From an uncultured bacterium (GTDB lineage Bacteria; Verrucomicrobiota; Lentisphaeria; Victivallales; UBA1829), in contig CACZEK010000004.1 of assembly GCA_902780135.1 (NCBI GenBank), positions 71,146-135,145 on the forward strand: a DNA stretch of 64,000 nucleotides, read 5' to 3'. Numbering within the stretch: the stretch's first letter is position 1; every line of letters starts with the position of its first letter. The position numbers and the translations under genes are program-made. The notes under the pieces are model-generated. The model was not told where the DNA came from. It made no database searches and was given only the letters and a program-made list of their open reading frames with translations. Of this stretch, positions 33,716 to 41,878 are shown piece by piece.

Positions 33716-34756
33716 TCACTCTGCCTCCATGATGATCCCGCCGCCCAGGACCTCGTCGCCGCGGTACAGGACCGCGGACTGTCCTTTCGCCGCCGCGAAC
33801 ACGCCGTCCGGGAAGACCAGCGATCCGCCGTGATAAACGGCGGGAACGGGGTTCGACGCCGACCTCACTTTCGCCAGAACATCGCCGTCGGGTTCCTCCG
33901 CGATCCAGGAGCAGTCGGCGAGCTTCAATTCGTGCCGGACCGTGTCCGCTTGGCCGCCGACCACGACTTCGTTCCGGCAGGCGTTGACCGCCAGCACATA
34001 CAGCGGGCGTTTCGCCGCGATCCCGAGTCCTTTCCTCTGCCCGACCGTGAAATTCCAGAATCCATCGTGCGTGCCGAGGACGTTTCCCTCCGTGTCCACG
34101 ATGCTGCCCGGACGCGGCGGCGCGTGCAGCAGCTCCACGTGGTCGCCGCTGTAGAAATCCTGGCTGTCCGGCTTGTCCTTCGCGTCCAGCCCGTATGCCG
34201 CGGCGAGCTCGCGCACCTGCGTTTTGCGGCAGTCCCCCAGCGGGAACATCATCTGTTTCAGCTGAGCTTGTTTCAGGCGGTACAGGAAATACGACTGGTC
34301 CTTCCTGTCGTCCGCGCCGCGCAGCAGGCGAAACACGCCGTTTTCCTCGCGGATCCGGGCGTAATGCCCCGTGGCGAACCGGTCGAACGCGATCCCGGAC
34401 TTCCGGGCGAGATTCGGCAGGACGCCGAACTTCATCAGGGCGTTGCAGCGCACGCACGGATTGGGCGTGCGTCCGGCGAGGTACTCCGACCGGAAATAAT
34501 CCAGCACGACCGCCTCGTATTCGTCGGCGCAGTCGAACACATGGTACTCGATCCCGAGCTGGCGGCACAGCGCCTCCGAGGCGGCGATGTCCTCCGCTTC
34601 GCCCGGTCCGAAACACGCGTCGCGTTCGCCGCCGCGGTACCGCCCCTCGCGCCAGAGCTTCATCGTGACGCCGACCACCGTGTGGCCCTGTTCGCGGAGC
34701 ATGGCGGCCGCGACCGAGGAGTCCACGCCGCCCGAGAGTCCGACCGCGACGATCAC
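33716..34756 (-). CDS. mnmA: tRNA-specific 2-thiouridylase MnmA
   Basis: Thiolates U34 of Lys, Glu and Gln tRNAs. 346 residues. PP-loop GLSGGVDSSVAA near the start, catalytic cysteines in NPCVRCN and (second) near KPDSQDFYSG (the usual SQDxC has Tyr-Ser-Gly context here: the position after DF is Y, so the second Cys of the canonical C-x-F pair is not visible), ATGHYA and DGFWNFTVGQRKGLGI as typical. GTG start at 34756 overlaps the nadA stop (GTGA) with GGAGG at 7 bp. Middle gene of nadA-mnmA-hydE. Confidence 0.92.
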   Translation of the reverse strand: MIVAVGLSGGVDSSVAAAMLREQGHTVVGVTMKLWREGRYRGGERDACFGPGEAEDIAASEALCRQLGIEYHVFDCADEYEAVVLDYFRSEYLAGRTPNPCVRCNALMKFGVLPNLARKSGIAFDRFATGHYARIREENGVFRLLRGADDRKDQSYFLYRLKQAQLKQMMFPLGDCRKTQVRELAAAYGLDAKDKPDSQDFYSGDHVELLHAPPRPGSIVDTEGNVLGTHDGFWNFTVGQRKGLGIAAKRPLYVLAVNACRNEVVVGGQADTVRHELKLADCSWIAEEPDGDVLAKVRSASNPVPAVYHGGSLVFPDGVFAAAKGQSAVLYRGDEVLGGGIIMEAE

Positions 34757-35658
34757 GGCAGCGCCTCCAGCATCCGGTCGATCGGGGCCTTCGCGGCGCG
34801 GCGGACGTCCTCCGGCAGCTCGATCTCCGGCGTCATGTCGCGCAGGCAGAACAGCACGTCCTCCAGCGTGATCTTCTTCATGTTCGGGCAGACCACGGCG
34901 GGCTCCAGCGGATAAAACGCCTTGTCCGGGTTTTCCTTCCGCATCCGGTGCAGGATGCCGCACTCCGTGCCGATGATGAACTCGCGGTGCGCGGATTCCC
35001 GCACGAATTTCAGCATCCCGCCCGTGGAAAGCGCCCGGTCGGCGAGCTTCACCACGGCGGGGAGACATTCCGGATGGACGAGCACGAGGGCGTCCGGGTG
35101 CTTCTCCTTCGCCGCGAGGATGTGTTCCGGCATGATCCGGTTGTGCGTGGGGCAGTAGCCCGGCCACAGTTCCATGTGCCGGTTCAGCTTGATGTTGAGG
35201 TTCGCGCCGAGGTTGGCGTCCGGCAGGAACAGGATCTTCCGTTCGGGGGGCAGGGAGGCGATCAGCGTTTCCGCGTTGCCGCTGGTGCAGCAGAGGTCGA
35301 CCTCCGTCTTCGTCGCGGCGGTCGTGTTCACATACGCCACGACCAGCGTGCCGGGGCGTTTTCCCTTGTACTCCGCGACCGCGTCCGGTTCCGCCATGTC
35401 CGCCATCGGGCAGCCGGAATGCGGATTCGGATGCAGCACGACGGACTCCGGCGACAGGATCTTCGCCGTCTCCGCCATGAACCGCACGCCGCAGAAAACG
35501 ATCACCGGGGCATGGCATTCCGCCGCCTTCCGCGAAAGCTCCAGCGAATCGCCGACGAAATCCGCGATGTCCTGGATCTCCGGGCGCGTGTAGTTGTGCG
35601 CCAGGATGACCGCGTTCCGCTGTTGTTTCAGCCCTGTGATCTCTTCTTCCAACGTCAT
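34753..35658 (-). CDS. nadA: Quinolinate synthase NadA
   Basis: Condenses iminoaspartate with dihydroxyacetone phosphate to quinolinate for NAD. It uses an oxygen-sensitive 4Fe-4S cluster. 301 residues. Typical AHNYTRPEIQDIADFVGDS, VFCGVRFMAETAKIL (Cys ligand), HPNPHSGCPMADM (Cys), LVHPECLPAV (Cys) and GTECGILHRM (Cys) are visible. First gene of the operon; promoter at 35717-35744. NadB and NadC are not nearby. Confidence 0.95.
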   Translation of the reverse strand: MTLEEEITGLKQQRNAVILAHNYTRPEIQDIADFVGDSLELSRKAAECHAPVIVFCGVRFMAETAKILSPESVVLHPNPHSGCPMADMAEPDAVAEYKGKRPGTLVVAYVNTTAATKTEVDLCCTSGNAETLIASLPPERKILFLPDANLGANLNIKLNRHMELWPGYCPTHNRIMPEHILAAKEKHPDALVLVHPECLPAVVKLADRALSTGGMLKFVRESAHREFIIGTECGILHRMRKENPDKAFYPLEPAVVCPNMKKITLEDVLFCLRDMTPEIELPEDVRRAAKAPIDRMLEALP

Positions 35659-35716
35659 GTTTGATGCTCCTGCAGTTGTTTTGAAATACAGAAAATCCGC
35701 GTGTATTGCGGAGAAT

Positions 35717-35744
35717 AATATACTTCACCGGGCATGGATTTCAA
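35717..35744 (-). promoter_or_regulatory. Promoter of nadA-mnmA-hydE
   Basis: Minus strand TTGAAA (35744-35739), 16-bp spacer, TATATT (35722-35717). Confidence 0.6.
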
Positions 35745-35898
35745 ATGAAAAGACAACAAAAACGGTAGATTTTTATTCTGCGATTGTTTTTATACTGCCG
35801 AAGTGAATCGCCCGACTGCATTATATTGCCGTTACGGCGTTTCGCTCACGGCGGCCTCAGAGACCCTGAATCCGGTTTGTCCCGTTCATAAGGCGTCC

Positions 35899-36528
35899 CT
35901 ACGGACGCCGGGCGATGATCGCGGCATAGGACGGTTTTTTGCGGTGGATCGCCGCGTCGCGGAATCCCGCCTGCTCCAGGAGACCTTTCAGCTGCTCCGG
36001 CGAGTACGGCGTCATGCCCTCGACGACGCGCGTCCAGACGGAATCGGCGGACGTAACCTCGATGAGGATCGCGAACAGCCCGCCCGGTTTCAGCACCCGT
36101 TTCATCTCCTGAAGACACCGGGGCAGGGACGGCCAGAAATAGACCGTCTCCACCGCCGTTACCAGGTCGAATGTCCCGTCGGCGTAGGGAAGCTCCGCGG
36201 CGGAGCCCTGTCTCACGAACACCCGGGCGTCGAGCAGCCCGGCGTTCACCTTCTTCGCTTTCGCCACGCTTTCGTCGGAGATGTCGATGCCGTGCACGAC
36301 GGCGCCCTTGCTCCGTTTGAGCAGGCGCTGAAGCGTCCGGCCGCCTCCGCAGCCCACGTCGAGGATCGTCCACCCGTCCCGGAACGGGATGCGCCCCAGT
36401 CCCCAGTTCGTCAGCGGCGCGTGCCCGAAATTCATCATCGCGAGCATCAGGCGTCCCGCGGTCCCGCGCGGATGGGCGCAGTTCGTGAAAAACCCGGTCA
36501 GCAGGGATTTCCTTCGTTCGTTTCCCAT
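35899..36528 (-). CDS. Class I SAM-dependent methyltransferase
   Basis: 209 residues. Motif I ILDVGCGGGRTLQ, acidic end of strand 2 GIDISDES, motif III ELPYADGTFDLVTAVETVYFWP, and RVLKPGGLFAI are all present. Such UbiE/type 11 enzymes methylate small molecules; the substrate is unknown. The stop codon lies inside a GGCGTCC/GGACGCC hairpin (35892-35909), a possible weak terminator. Lies 58 bp downstream of the DtxR-type regulator gene on the same strand and may be part of the metal operon. Confidence 0.85.
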   Translation of the reverse strand: MGNERRKSLLTGFFTNCAHPRGTAGRLMLAMMNFGHAPLTNWGLGRIPFRDGWTILDVGCGGGRTLQRLLKRSKGAVVHGIDISDESVAKAKKVNAGLLDARVFVRQGSAAELPYADGTFDLVTAVETVYFWPSLPRCLQEMKRVLKPGGLFAILIEVTSADSVWTRVVEGMTPYSPEQLKGLLEQAGFRDAAIHRKKPSYAAIIARRP

Positions 36529-36586
36529 GGCGTCTTTCCCTTTTTTTCTGTTCGGACACGGCCGGTTTCAGCCGGCGTATCCGGTG

Positions 36587-37267
36587 TTATGACATGCTTT
36601 TCGGTTTTTTGCGGGACCGGACCCAGATGTTTTCCGCAAGCGCGGTCGACACGTTGAACGTACTGCCCGAAACGGTCACGCGGATGGTGGAGCGGTCGAG
36701 CGAGAATCCCTCCACGGTCATTTCATCGCCCGGTTCGAGCGGTATTTCCGCGTCGGGCGCGACATTGCGTCCGATCTTCTCCGCGACAGCCGTTTCGCCG
36801 GGGGCGCATTCGGAGAGGACCTTGAGCTCGGGGCGCGCCAGAGCCTCGGTCAGATAGACCTGCAGTGCGCGGGCGTCGGTGCGTTTGCCGATGGCTTCGG
36901 AGAAAAGCACGAACCTGCGGATGGTGTCCGCGTCCACGATGTGCTCCAGACGGCACGCCGTTTCCGACGCCTTGTCCTGGGGCAGGCCGAGGATTTCGGA
37001 AAAGAACCGTTTCAGGATGCCGTGGCGGCGTATCACGTCGCGGGCGATCAGCCGGCCCTTCGCCGTGAGCTGCACGGGGTAATGCGTGTTGTACACGATG
37101 CACCCCATCTTCTCGAGCTGGCGGAGCGCGCCGGTCACGGACGGCATTTTCACGTTCAGCTTCGCCGCGATCTCCTTGGCGTGGGCGTGTCCCTCGACTT
37201 CGATCAGCTCCGCGATCGCCTCGAGGTAGTCTTCCAGGCTTTCCGTCAACTGCTGCTTCGCACTCAT
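36587..37267 (-). CDS. DtxR/MntR-family metalloregulator with C-terminal FeoA-like domain
   Basis: 226 residues. N-terminal winged helix (SLEDYLEAIAELIEVEGHAHAKEIAAKL and VKMPSVTGALRQLEKMG; quoted in parts), dimerisation part with HGILKRFFSEILGL and CRLEHIVDADTIRRF, where metal ligands (His, Glu, Cys) usually sit, then an SH3-like/FeoA domain from ~150. Usually represses iron or manganese uptake genes when metal is bound. I chose ATG 37267 (MSAKQQL), which has GGGAA at good distance, over 37273. Downstream of the metal ATPase genes on the same strand. A DtxR-like box at 47140 may be one target. Confidence 0.88.
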   Translation of the reverse strand: MSAKQQLTESLEDYLEAIAELIEVEGHAHAKEIAAKLNVKMPSVTGALRQLEKMGCIVYNTHYPVQLTAKGRLIARDVIRRHGILKRFFSEILGLPQDKASETACRLEHIVDADTIRRFVLFSEAIGKRTDARALQVYLTEALARPELKVLSECAPGETAVAEKIGRNVAPDAEIPLEPGDEMTVEGFSLDRSTIRVTVSGSTFNVSTALAENIWVRSRKKPKSMS

Positions 37268-37353
37268 CTTCATTTCCCTTTTTTGATTGCTTGAAGTCAT
37301 GGTCCGCCGCCCCCCGGACGGAGACGGCGGGCTGTTTTTCCGCCTGTGCGGCG

Positions 37354-37644
37354 TCATGCCTGCGCGGGCGCGGGCTCGGCGGGAGCCGAAGTCGCTTCCG
37401 CGGCGGCCTGTTTCGCCGCCAGTTCGCGTTCGGCGATCAGGTCCTCGATGCGTTCCTTGAGCGTCGCGAGGTCCTCGATGTTCATGGATTCGATCGGCTG
37501 CTTGTCGCTGACGGGGATATCGAGCCCGTGCGAACGCAGGAACTCGTTGATCTTGTCCTGGTTCTTCTGGTAGAGATAGAACCCGACTGCCGCCACGCCG
37601 ACGCCGACTGCCGCGCCGACCAGATGGTCCGATGTGATAGCCAT
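37354..37644 (-). CDS. Small membrane-anchored protein beside the metal ATPase
   Basis: 96 residues. One N-terminal hydrophobic helix (LVGAAVGVGVAAVGFYLYQ), a charged middle with INEFLRSHGLDIP and a coiled-coil-like stretch (IEDLATLKERIEDLIAEREL), then an Ala/Pro-rich end. I cannot name the family. Position between the P1B-ATPase and the DtxR regulator, same strand, suggests a helper of the ATPase. Confidence 0.7.
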   Translation of the reverse strand: MAITSDHLVGAAVGVGVAAVGFYLYQKNQDKINEFLRSHGLDIPVSDKQPIESMNIEDLATLKERIEDLIAERELAAKQAAAEATSAPAEPAPAQA

Positions 37645-37743
37645 TTTTGTAACTCCTTTTTGGTATTTGGGTTGGTTTGAGGGGATTGGTCTTATTGTTT
37701 CGGAAGCGCTTTCCGAAAAAACGCTTCGCGCTGCGATTTCAGG

Positions 37744-39969
37744 TCATGCGTGCTTCATCGGCTCGTGCATGTCGTAGAAGAAGATCCGCAGGGAGTTCCC
37801 GACGACGAGGATGGTGCTGGCGTTGTGCATCACGGCTCCGGCGATGACCGGGAGGACGCCGAGCCCGCCGAAGAGGAGCCCGGCGGTGTTGATGCCGATC
37901 GAAACGATGAAGTTCTGCTTGATGATGTTCATGGTGTGGTGCGCCAGCCCGTAGACGCCGGACAGCATGAGGGCGTTGTCGCCCGCGATGGTGATGTCGG
38001 CGGCCTCCATGGCGACGTCCGTGCGGGTCTTGCCGAGGGCGACGCCGACGTCGGCGTAGGCGAGTCCCGGCGCGTCGTTGATGCCGTCGCCGACCATCAC
38101 GACCTTGCTGCCGCGCGACTGGAGACGGAGCACCGCCCGCGCCTTGTCCTCGGGGAGCAGTTCGGATTCGAAGCTGTCGAGCCCGAGGCGGTGCGCCACC
38201 ACGTCCGCCTGCTGTTCCAGGTCGCCGGTCAGCAGGACGATGTCGTCGACGCCCGCGTAGCGGAGCCTGTTCAGCGCCTTTTTCATGTTTTCGCGGAGCG
38301 GGTCGCGGATCCCGATCAGCCCGATGATCTCGTCGTCGCGCGCCACGAAGATGACGCTCTCGCCGTTGGCGAAGAGCTTCGACGCCTGGTCCCGCATCGG
38401 ATGCGTGTGGATGCCGCATTCGTTGAGGAAGCGCTTGCTGCCCACGCGGATGCGGTGTCCGTCCACGTCCGTATAGACGCCGCGCCCGACGACGGTCTGT
38501 ATCTCCGTGTGAAGCGGGACGGAGCCGCCGGAGATCTGAAGGTGCGACAGGATCGCCGCCGCCATCGGGTGCTTGGACGTCTCCTCCGCGGCCGCGGCGT
38601 AGCGGATGACGTCGATGCGCGAATAATGTTCGGAAACGGTCATGACGCTCTCCACGCGCGGCTTGCCCTCGGTGAGCGTCCCGGTCTTGTCCAGGATCAG
38701 CGTGTCGGCCTCGGTCAGCGCCTCGATGGAGCCGCCGCCCTTGATGAGGACGCCCTCGCGCGCCGCCGTGCTGATCGCGGCGGACAGCGCCGCCGCCGTG
38801 GACAGCCGGATGCCGCAGGAATAGTCGATGATGAGCATGTTCAGCGCGCGTCCGATGTCGCGGGTCGCCATGTAGACGACGCCCGCGAGCAGGATGTTGA
38901 CGGGCACCAGCGCCGAGGAGAATTTGTCGGCGTACGTCTGGATGGCGGCCTTCTTCCCGGCTGCGTCCTCGACCATGTGGATGATCCGCGAAACGGCGGT
39001 CTGGTCGCCCACGGACTCCACGCGCGCCGTGACCGTGCCTTCCACGACCACGGTCCCGGCAAAGATCCTGCCGCCTTTCTCGCGCAGGACGGACTCGAAT
39101 TCGCCGGTGATCGGCGCCTGGTTGATCGTCGCACGGCCGGACAGGATGACGCCGTCCGCGCAGATCTTCTCGCCCGTATGGATCACGATCAGGTCGTTCT
39201 TTTTGAGCTCGGAGACATGGATGCGCTCCAGCGGGGAGTCCGGCTCGTCCGACTTCAGACGCCACACCTCCTCATGGTTGTCCACGGAGAGCATGTCCCG
39301 GATCGCGTTTCGCGTGCGGTCCATCGTGTAGACGGTCAACGCCTCTGCGGCGTCGTGCAGGAGCAGCACGGTCAGCGCCGACGCGCTCTTGCCCGCCAGG
39401 ACGCTCGAAAGCACCGCCATCGCGCTCAAAGTGTCGGCGTTCGGCAGGAACGTCTTCCGCAGCGCGCGGAATCCGCTTTTGAACAGGGGGAACGCCAGGA
39501 GCAGCGCGCCGAATCCGGTCATGCCGAAGATGCGGCCGGTGATCGTGGCGGGAACCGCCGCGCGGGAGATCCACGAGGTCAGGAGCAGCCCGCCCGCGCT
39601 GATGCTCCGCATGAGCATGGTCTGAAGCCCTTCCTCGTGCAGGTCGCGTTCCTGCACCGTCAGCAGGTTGCGTTCCTCGCGCTCCTGCTGAAGCGCGTTC
39701 AGCGAGTGCATCCCGATGATGTGCTCCACGGACTCCAGCAGCGCTTCGTCGTTCGTGCGCTCCGGGTCGTAATACAGGATGACGGACGATGCGGCGCAGT
39801 TCATCCGCAGGGACTGCACGCCGCGCAGTTCGGAGAAATGCGCCTCCAGATCGTCCTGTTCCTGCCGAAGATACCGCACGGCGCGGCAGGTGATCCGTAC
39901 ACGTCCGCGCATCCTGTGCGCGAAGCCGCATTTCAGGAGCGGGCGTTTCCGATTGTTCGTAAAAACCAT
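37744..39969 (-). CDS. P1B-type metal ATPase with HMA2 N-domain and DYSC membrane motif
   Basis: 741 residues. N-terminal ~90 residues resemble an HMA2-type domain without CxxC (MRGRVRITCRAVRYL). Catalytic marks: TGE in APITGEFE, phosphorylation DKTGTLTEG, HP-type EETSKHPMAAA, and GDGINDAP. The ion-path helix reads IIDYSCGIRLSTAAAL, so the usual CPC/CPx is replaced by Y-S-C with no Pro. This marks an uncommon P1B subgroup (CtpC-like, linked elsewhere to Mn or Fe handling; from memory, not tested). ATG 39969 with AAGGAG. Sits with two HMA2 proteins upstream and a regulator downstream. Confidence 0.88.
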   Translation of the reverse strand: MVFTNNRKRPLLKCGFAHRMRGRVRITCRAVRYLRQEQDDLEAHFSELRGVQSLRMNCAASSVILYYDPERTNDEALLESVEHIIGMHSLNALQQEREERNLLTVQERDLHEEGLQTMLMRSISAGGLLLTSWISRAAVPATITGRIFGMTGFGALLLAFPLFKSGFRALRKTFLPNADTLSAMAVLSSVLAGKSASALTVLLLHDAAEALTVYTMDRTRNAIRDMLSVDNHEEVWRLKSDEPDSPLERIHVSELKKNDLIVIHTGEKICADGVILSGRATINQAPITGEFESVLREKGGRIFAGTVVVEGTVTARVESVGDQTAVSRIIHMVEDAAGKKAAIQTYADKFSSALVPVNILLAGVVYMATRDIGRALNMLIIDYSCGIRLSTAAALSAAISTAAREGVLIKGGGSIEALTEADTLILDKTGTLTEGKPRVESVMTVSEHYSRIDVIRYAAAAEETSKHPMAAAILSHLQISGGSVPLHTEIQTVVGRGVYTDVDGHRIRVGSKRFLNECGIHTHPMRDQASKLFANGESVIFVARDDEIIGLIGIRDPLRENMKKALNRLRYAGVDDIVLLTGDLEQQADVVAHRLGLDSFESELLPEDKARAVLRLQSRGSKVVMVGDGINDAPGLAYADVGVALGKTRTDVAMEAADITIAGDNALMLSGVYGLAHHTMNIIKQNFIVSIGINTAGLLFGGLGVLPVIAGAVMHNASTILVVGNSLRIFFYDMHEPMKHA

Positions 39970-40021
39970 GGTCTCTCCTTTTTGAAACGGGGGGATGAAA
40001 TCCGATCCCCCTGAAAGATGT

Positions 40022-40411
40022 TCATTCCGGTTGCTTGAGGTAATTGCGCCAGACGCGGCCGAGGACGCCGGCGACGGCCCCCGGCGCGGCCATTTCCGGC
40101 CGGTCGGCTCTCCTGAAATACTCCATGAGGGCGGCCCACGCCTCGTTCAGACGGTCCAGGACGATCTGTTCCGAGGTCGCCCGGACGTCGTAGGTCAGCA
40201 GCAGGTTCCCGGTCAGGACGTTCAGCGAAGCGGACTCCACGCCCGGCAGGCGCAGGATCTCGTCCTGCAGGGGCCGCATGTATTCCTTCGCCAGCTCGGG
40301 ATACTGCCGGACGCCGCAGATCTGCACGCGGAGCCTGCCCGGCAGGCTGTGCACGGGCCTGATCTTCTTCACGCAGGAGAGCCACAGGCGAAACAGCGGA
40401 TCGTTCAACAT
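40022..40411 (-). CDS. HMA2-domain protein, soluble
   Basis: 129 residues. HSLPGRLRVQICGVRQYPELA then PGVESASLNVLTGNLLLTYD is the HMA2 ferredoxin-like fold without the CxxC metal motif. A C-terminal amphipathic part follows. It resembles the N-domain of the neighbouring ATPase, so the cell has that domain both fused and free. Possible metal chaperone or regulatory domain for the ATPase. Confidence 0.75.
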   Translation of the reverse strand: MLNDPLFRLWLSCVKKIRPVHSLPGRLRVQICGVRQYPELAKEYMRPLQDEILRLPGVESASLNVLTGNLLLTYDVRATSEQIVLDRLNEAWAALMEYFRRADRPEMAAPGAVAGVLGRVWRNYLKQPE

Positions 40412-40432
40412 AGGCGGAACTCCGTTTTCCGG

Positions 40433-40978
40433 TCAGCGGCCGATCGCCTGGAACAGCCACCAGACGACGCTCAGCGGATTGAACGCGGAGGAGCCGCGCC
40501 CGAGCAGGCCCCGGACCAGCACGACGAGCAGGAGCAGCGTCATGGCGGAACGCAGGTCGACGAAGCCGTGCGTGTTGCGGAGCAGCGCCTGGTCCAGCGC
40601 GAACCGGACGTTCTTCACGCCGGTCCCCAGCACGGACTGATGCGCGCGGCGCAGCTGGTCGAACTCGAAGCAATGCGTCGCGGCGGACACGATCACCATC
40701 GGCGTCAGGACCGCCGGATTGTAGAGGATCAGCACCGTGCCGAGGAAGACGTTCACGGAGACCTGTTCGATCCCCTCGAGCCCGGCGAGGCGGCGGCGGA
40801 AAAGTTCGGCGTCCGCCACCCTGTGGCGCAGGCTCGGAATACGCAGGCGGATGCGGCCGGGCATGGCGTGCACCAGCTCCAGGACGCCGGAAAATGACGG
40901 GATGCTCAACTGTTCGCGGTACGCGGACAGCAGCTCCTTCAGCGCGGAATTCCCGCGCGAGCAGTTCAGAGATTTCAT
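40433..40978 (-). CDS. HMA2-domain protein with membrane anchor
   Basis: 181 residues. HAMPGRIRLRIPSLRHRVAD and LEGIEQVSVNVFLGTVLILYNP form an HMA2-like domain; then a hydrophobic C-terminal part (AMTLLLLVVLVRGLLG, VVWWLFQAIGR). First gene of the metal operon; start ATG 40978 chosen over upstream 41023 because AAAAGGG precedes it. Third copy of this domain in the operon. Role unknown. Confidence 0.72.
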   Translation of the reverse strand: MKSLNCSRGNSALKELLSAYREQLSIPSFSGVLELVHAMPGRIRLRIPSLRHRVADAELFRRRLAGLEGIEQVSVNVFLGTVLILYNPAVLTPMVIVSAATHCFEFDQLRRAHQSVLGTGVKNVRFALDQALLRNTHGFVDLRSAMTLLLLVVLVRGLLGRGSSAFNPLSVVWWLFQAIGR

Positions 40979-41194
40979 TCTCGACCCTTTTGTTTGTTCT
41001 GCGGCACGGACGGGCGGACGCACCCCGCCGGAACAGAATTACCCTCACGGCTGAAGCCGAACGGAAAATGATTTTTGACCGGCCTCCCGCCTGTCAGCTC
41101 CTTTTTTTCCGGCCTGCTTTCCTCTGCCGTTTCTGTCCCCGGAAGCACACCGCACCCGGCGAAACCGGATGTTCGTTCTCCTTTTTCTGCAAAC

Positions 41195-41222
41195 AATATA
41201 GCATATTTTTTCGAAAAAACAA
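41195..41222 (-). promoter_or_regulatory. Promoter of the HMA2/ATPase/DtxR operon with palindrome
   Basis: Minus strand TTGTTT (41222-41217), 16-bp spacer ending TGC, TATATT (41200-41195). The spacer contains TTTTTTCGAAAAAA (41206-41219), a perfect palindrome. Very similar to the promoter at 44240-44267. Confidence 0.65.
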
Positions 41223-41266
41223 TGGTTTCGCGCAAACTTTTTTCCCGCTTGCGGCGTGCCGGAGCG

Positions 41267-41878
41267 TCATCCTTCCGGTTTCCGTTCGCACTCCGCATAC
41301 ATCATCGCGATCCGGGCGGAGAGTTCCCGCGAGAAGACAACGCGCCAGCCATGGGCGTCCAGCCAGCTCAGATATTCTTCGGACGTCCACTGGTGCTCGA
41401 ACCGGATCCCCGCCAGTTTCAGCACGCCCGACCAGAACCGTCCCCCGAATCCGGTCCCGTGGTTCACGAAATTCGGTGCGATCAGGATGCCGCCCGGACA
41501 CAGGACGCGGCCGATCTCCCGCAGCGCCGTTTCCGGGTCCGGCATCACATGCAGGGCGTTTGCGATCAGGACCGCGTCGAACGAATCGTCTCCGTACGGC
41601 AGCGCCGTCGCGTCCGCGACCTCGTAGCGCAGATTGTCCGGACAATCCCGCTTCTTCGCCTCGGCGATCATCTTTTCGGAGTAGTCCGTCGCGACCATCC
41701 GCGCCGCCGCCGACGCCACATGCCGCGCCAGCAGTCCCGGCCCCGTTGCGAGCTCCAGCACTTCCTTCCCGCGGACGACCGTGCGGATGCGGTCGTACAG
41801 GTATTGATACGTCCTGCGTTCCGGGCGCATGGCAAGCTCATACACCGGCGCATAAATGTCCCATATTTTTTTCGTCAT
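41267..41878 (-). CDS. Class I SAM-dependent methyltransferase
   Basis: 203 residues. VLELATGPGLLARHVA (motif I), ATDYSEKMIAEAKKR, ALPYGDDSFDAVLIANALHVMPDP and RVLCPGGILIAPNF. N-terminus starts WDIYAPVYELAM, usual for this UbiE/type 11 group. ATGA overlap with the hydrolase gene; last gene of the four-gene operon 44187-41267. Substrate unknown. Confidence 0.85.
   Translation of the reverse strand: MTKKIWDIYAPVYELAMRPERRTYQYLYDRIRTVVRGKEVLELATGPGLLARHVASAAARMVATDYSEKMIAEAKKRDCPDNLRYEVADATALPYGDDSFDAVLIANALHVMPDPETALREIGRVLCPGGILIAPNFVNHGTGFGGRFWSGVLKLAGIRFEHQWTSEEYLSWLDAHGWRVVFSRELSARIAMMYAECERKPEG

Noticed and set aside
32604..34616. HydE as part of a 670-residue fusion
   Set aside because: The N-terminal 300 residues are an out-of-frame reading of mnmA; ATG 33713 with its own GGAGG is the true start.
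33716..35728. MnmA as part of a 670-residue fusion
   Set aside because: Upstream part is an out-of-frame reading of nadA; GTG 34756 overlapping the nadA stop is the better start.
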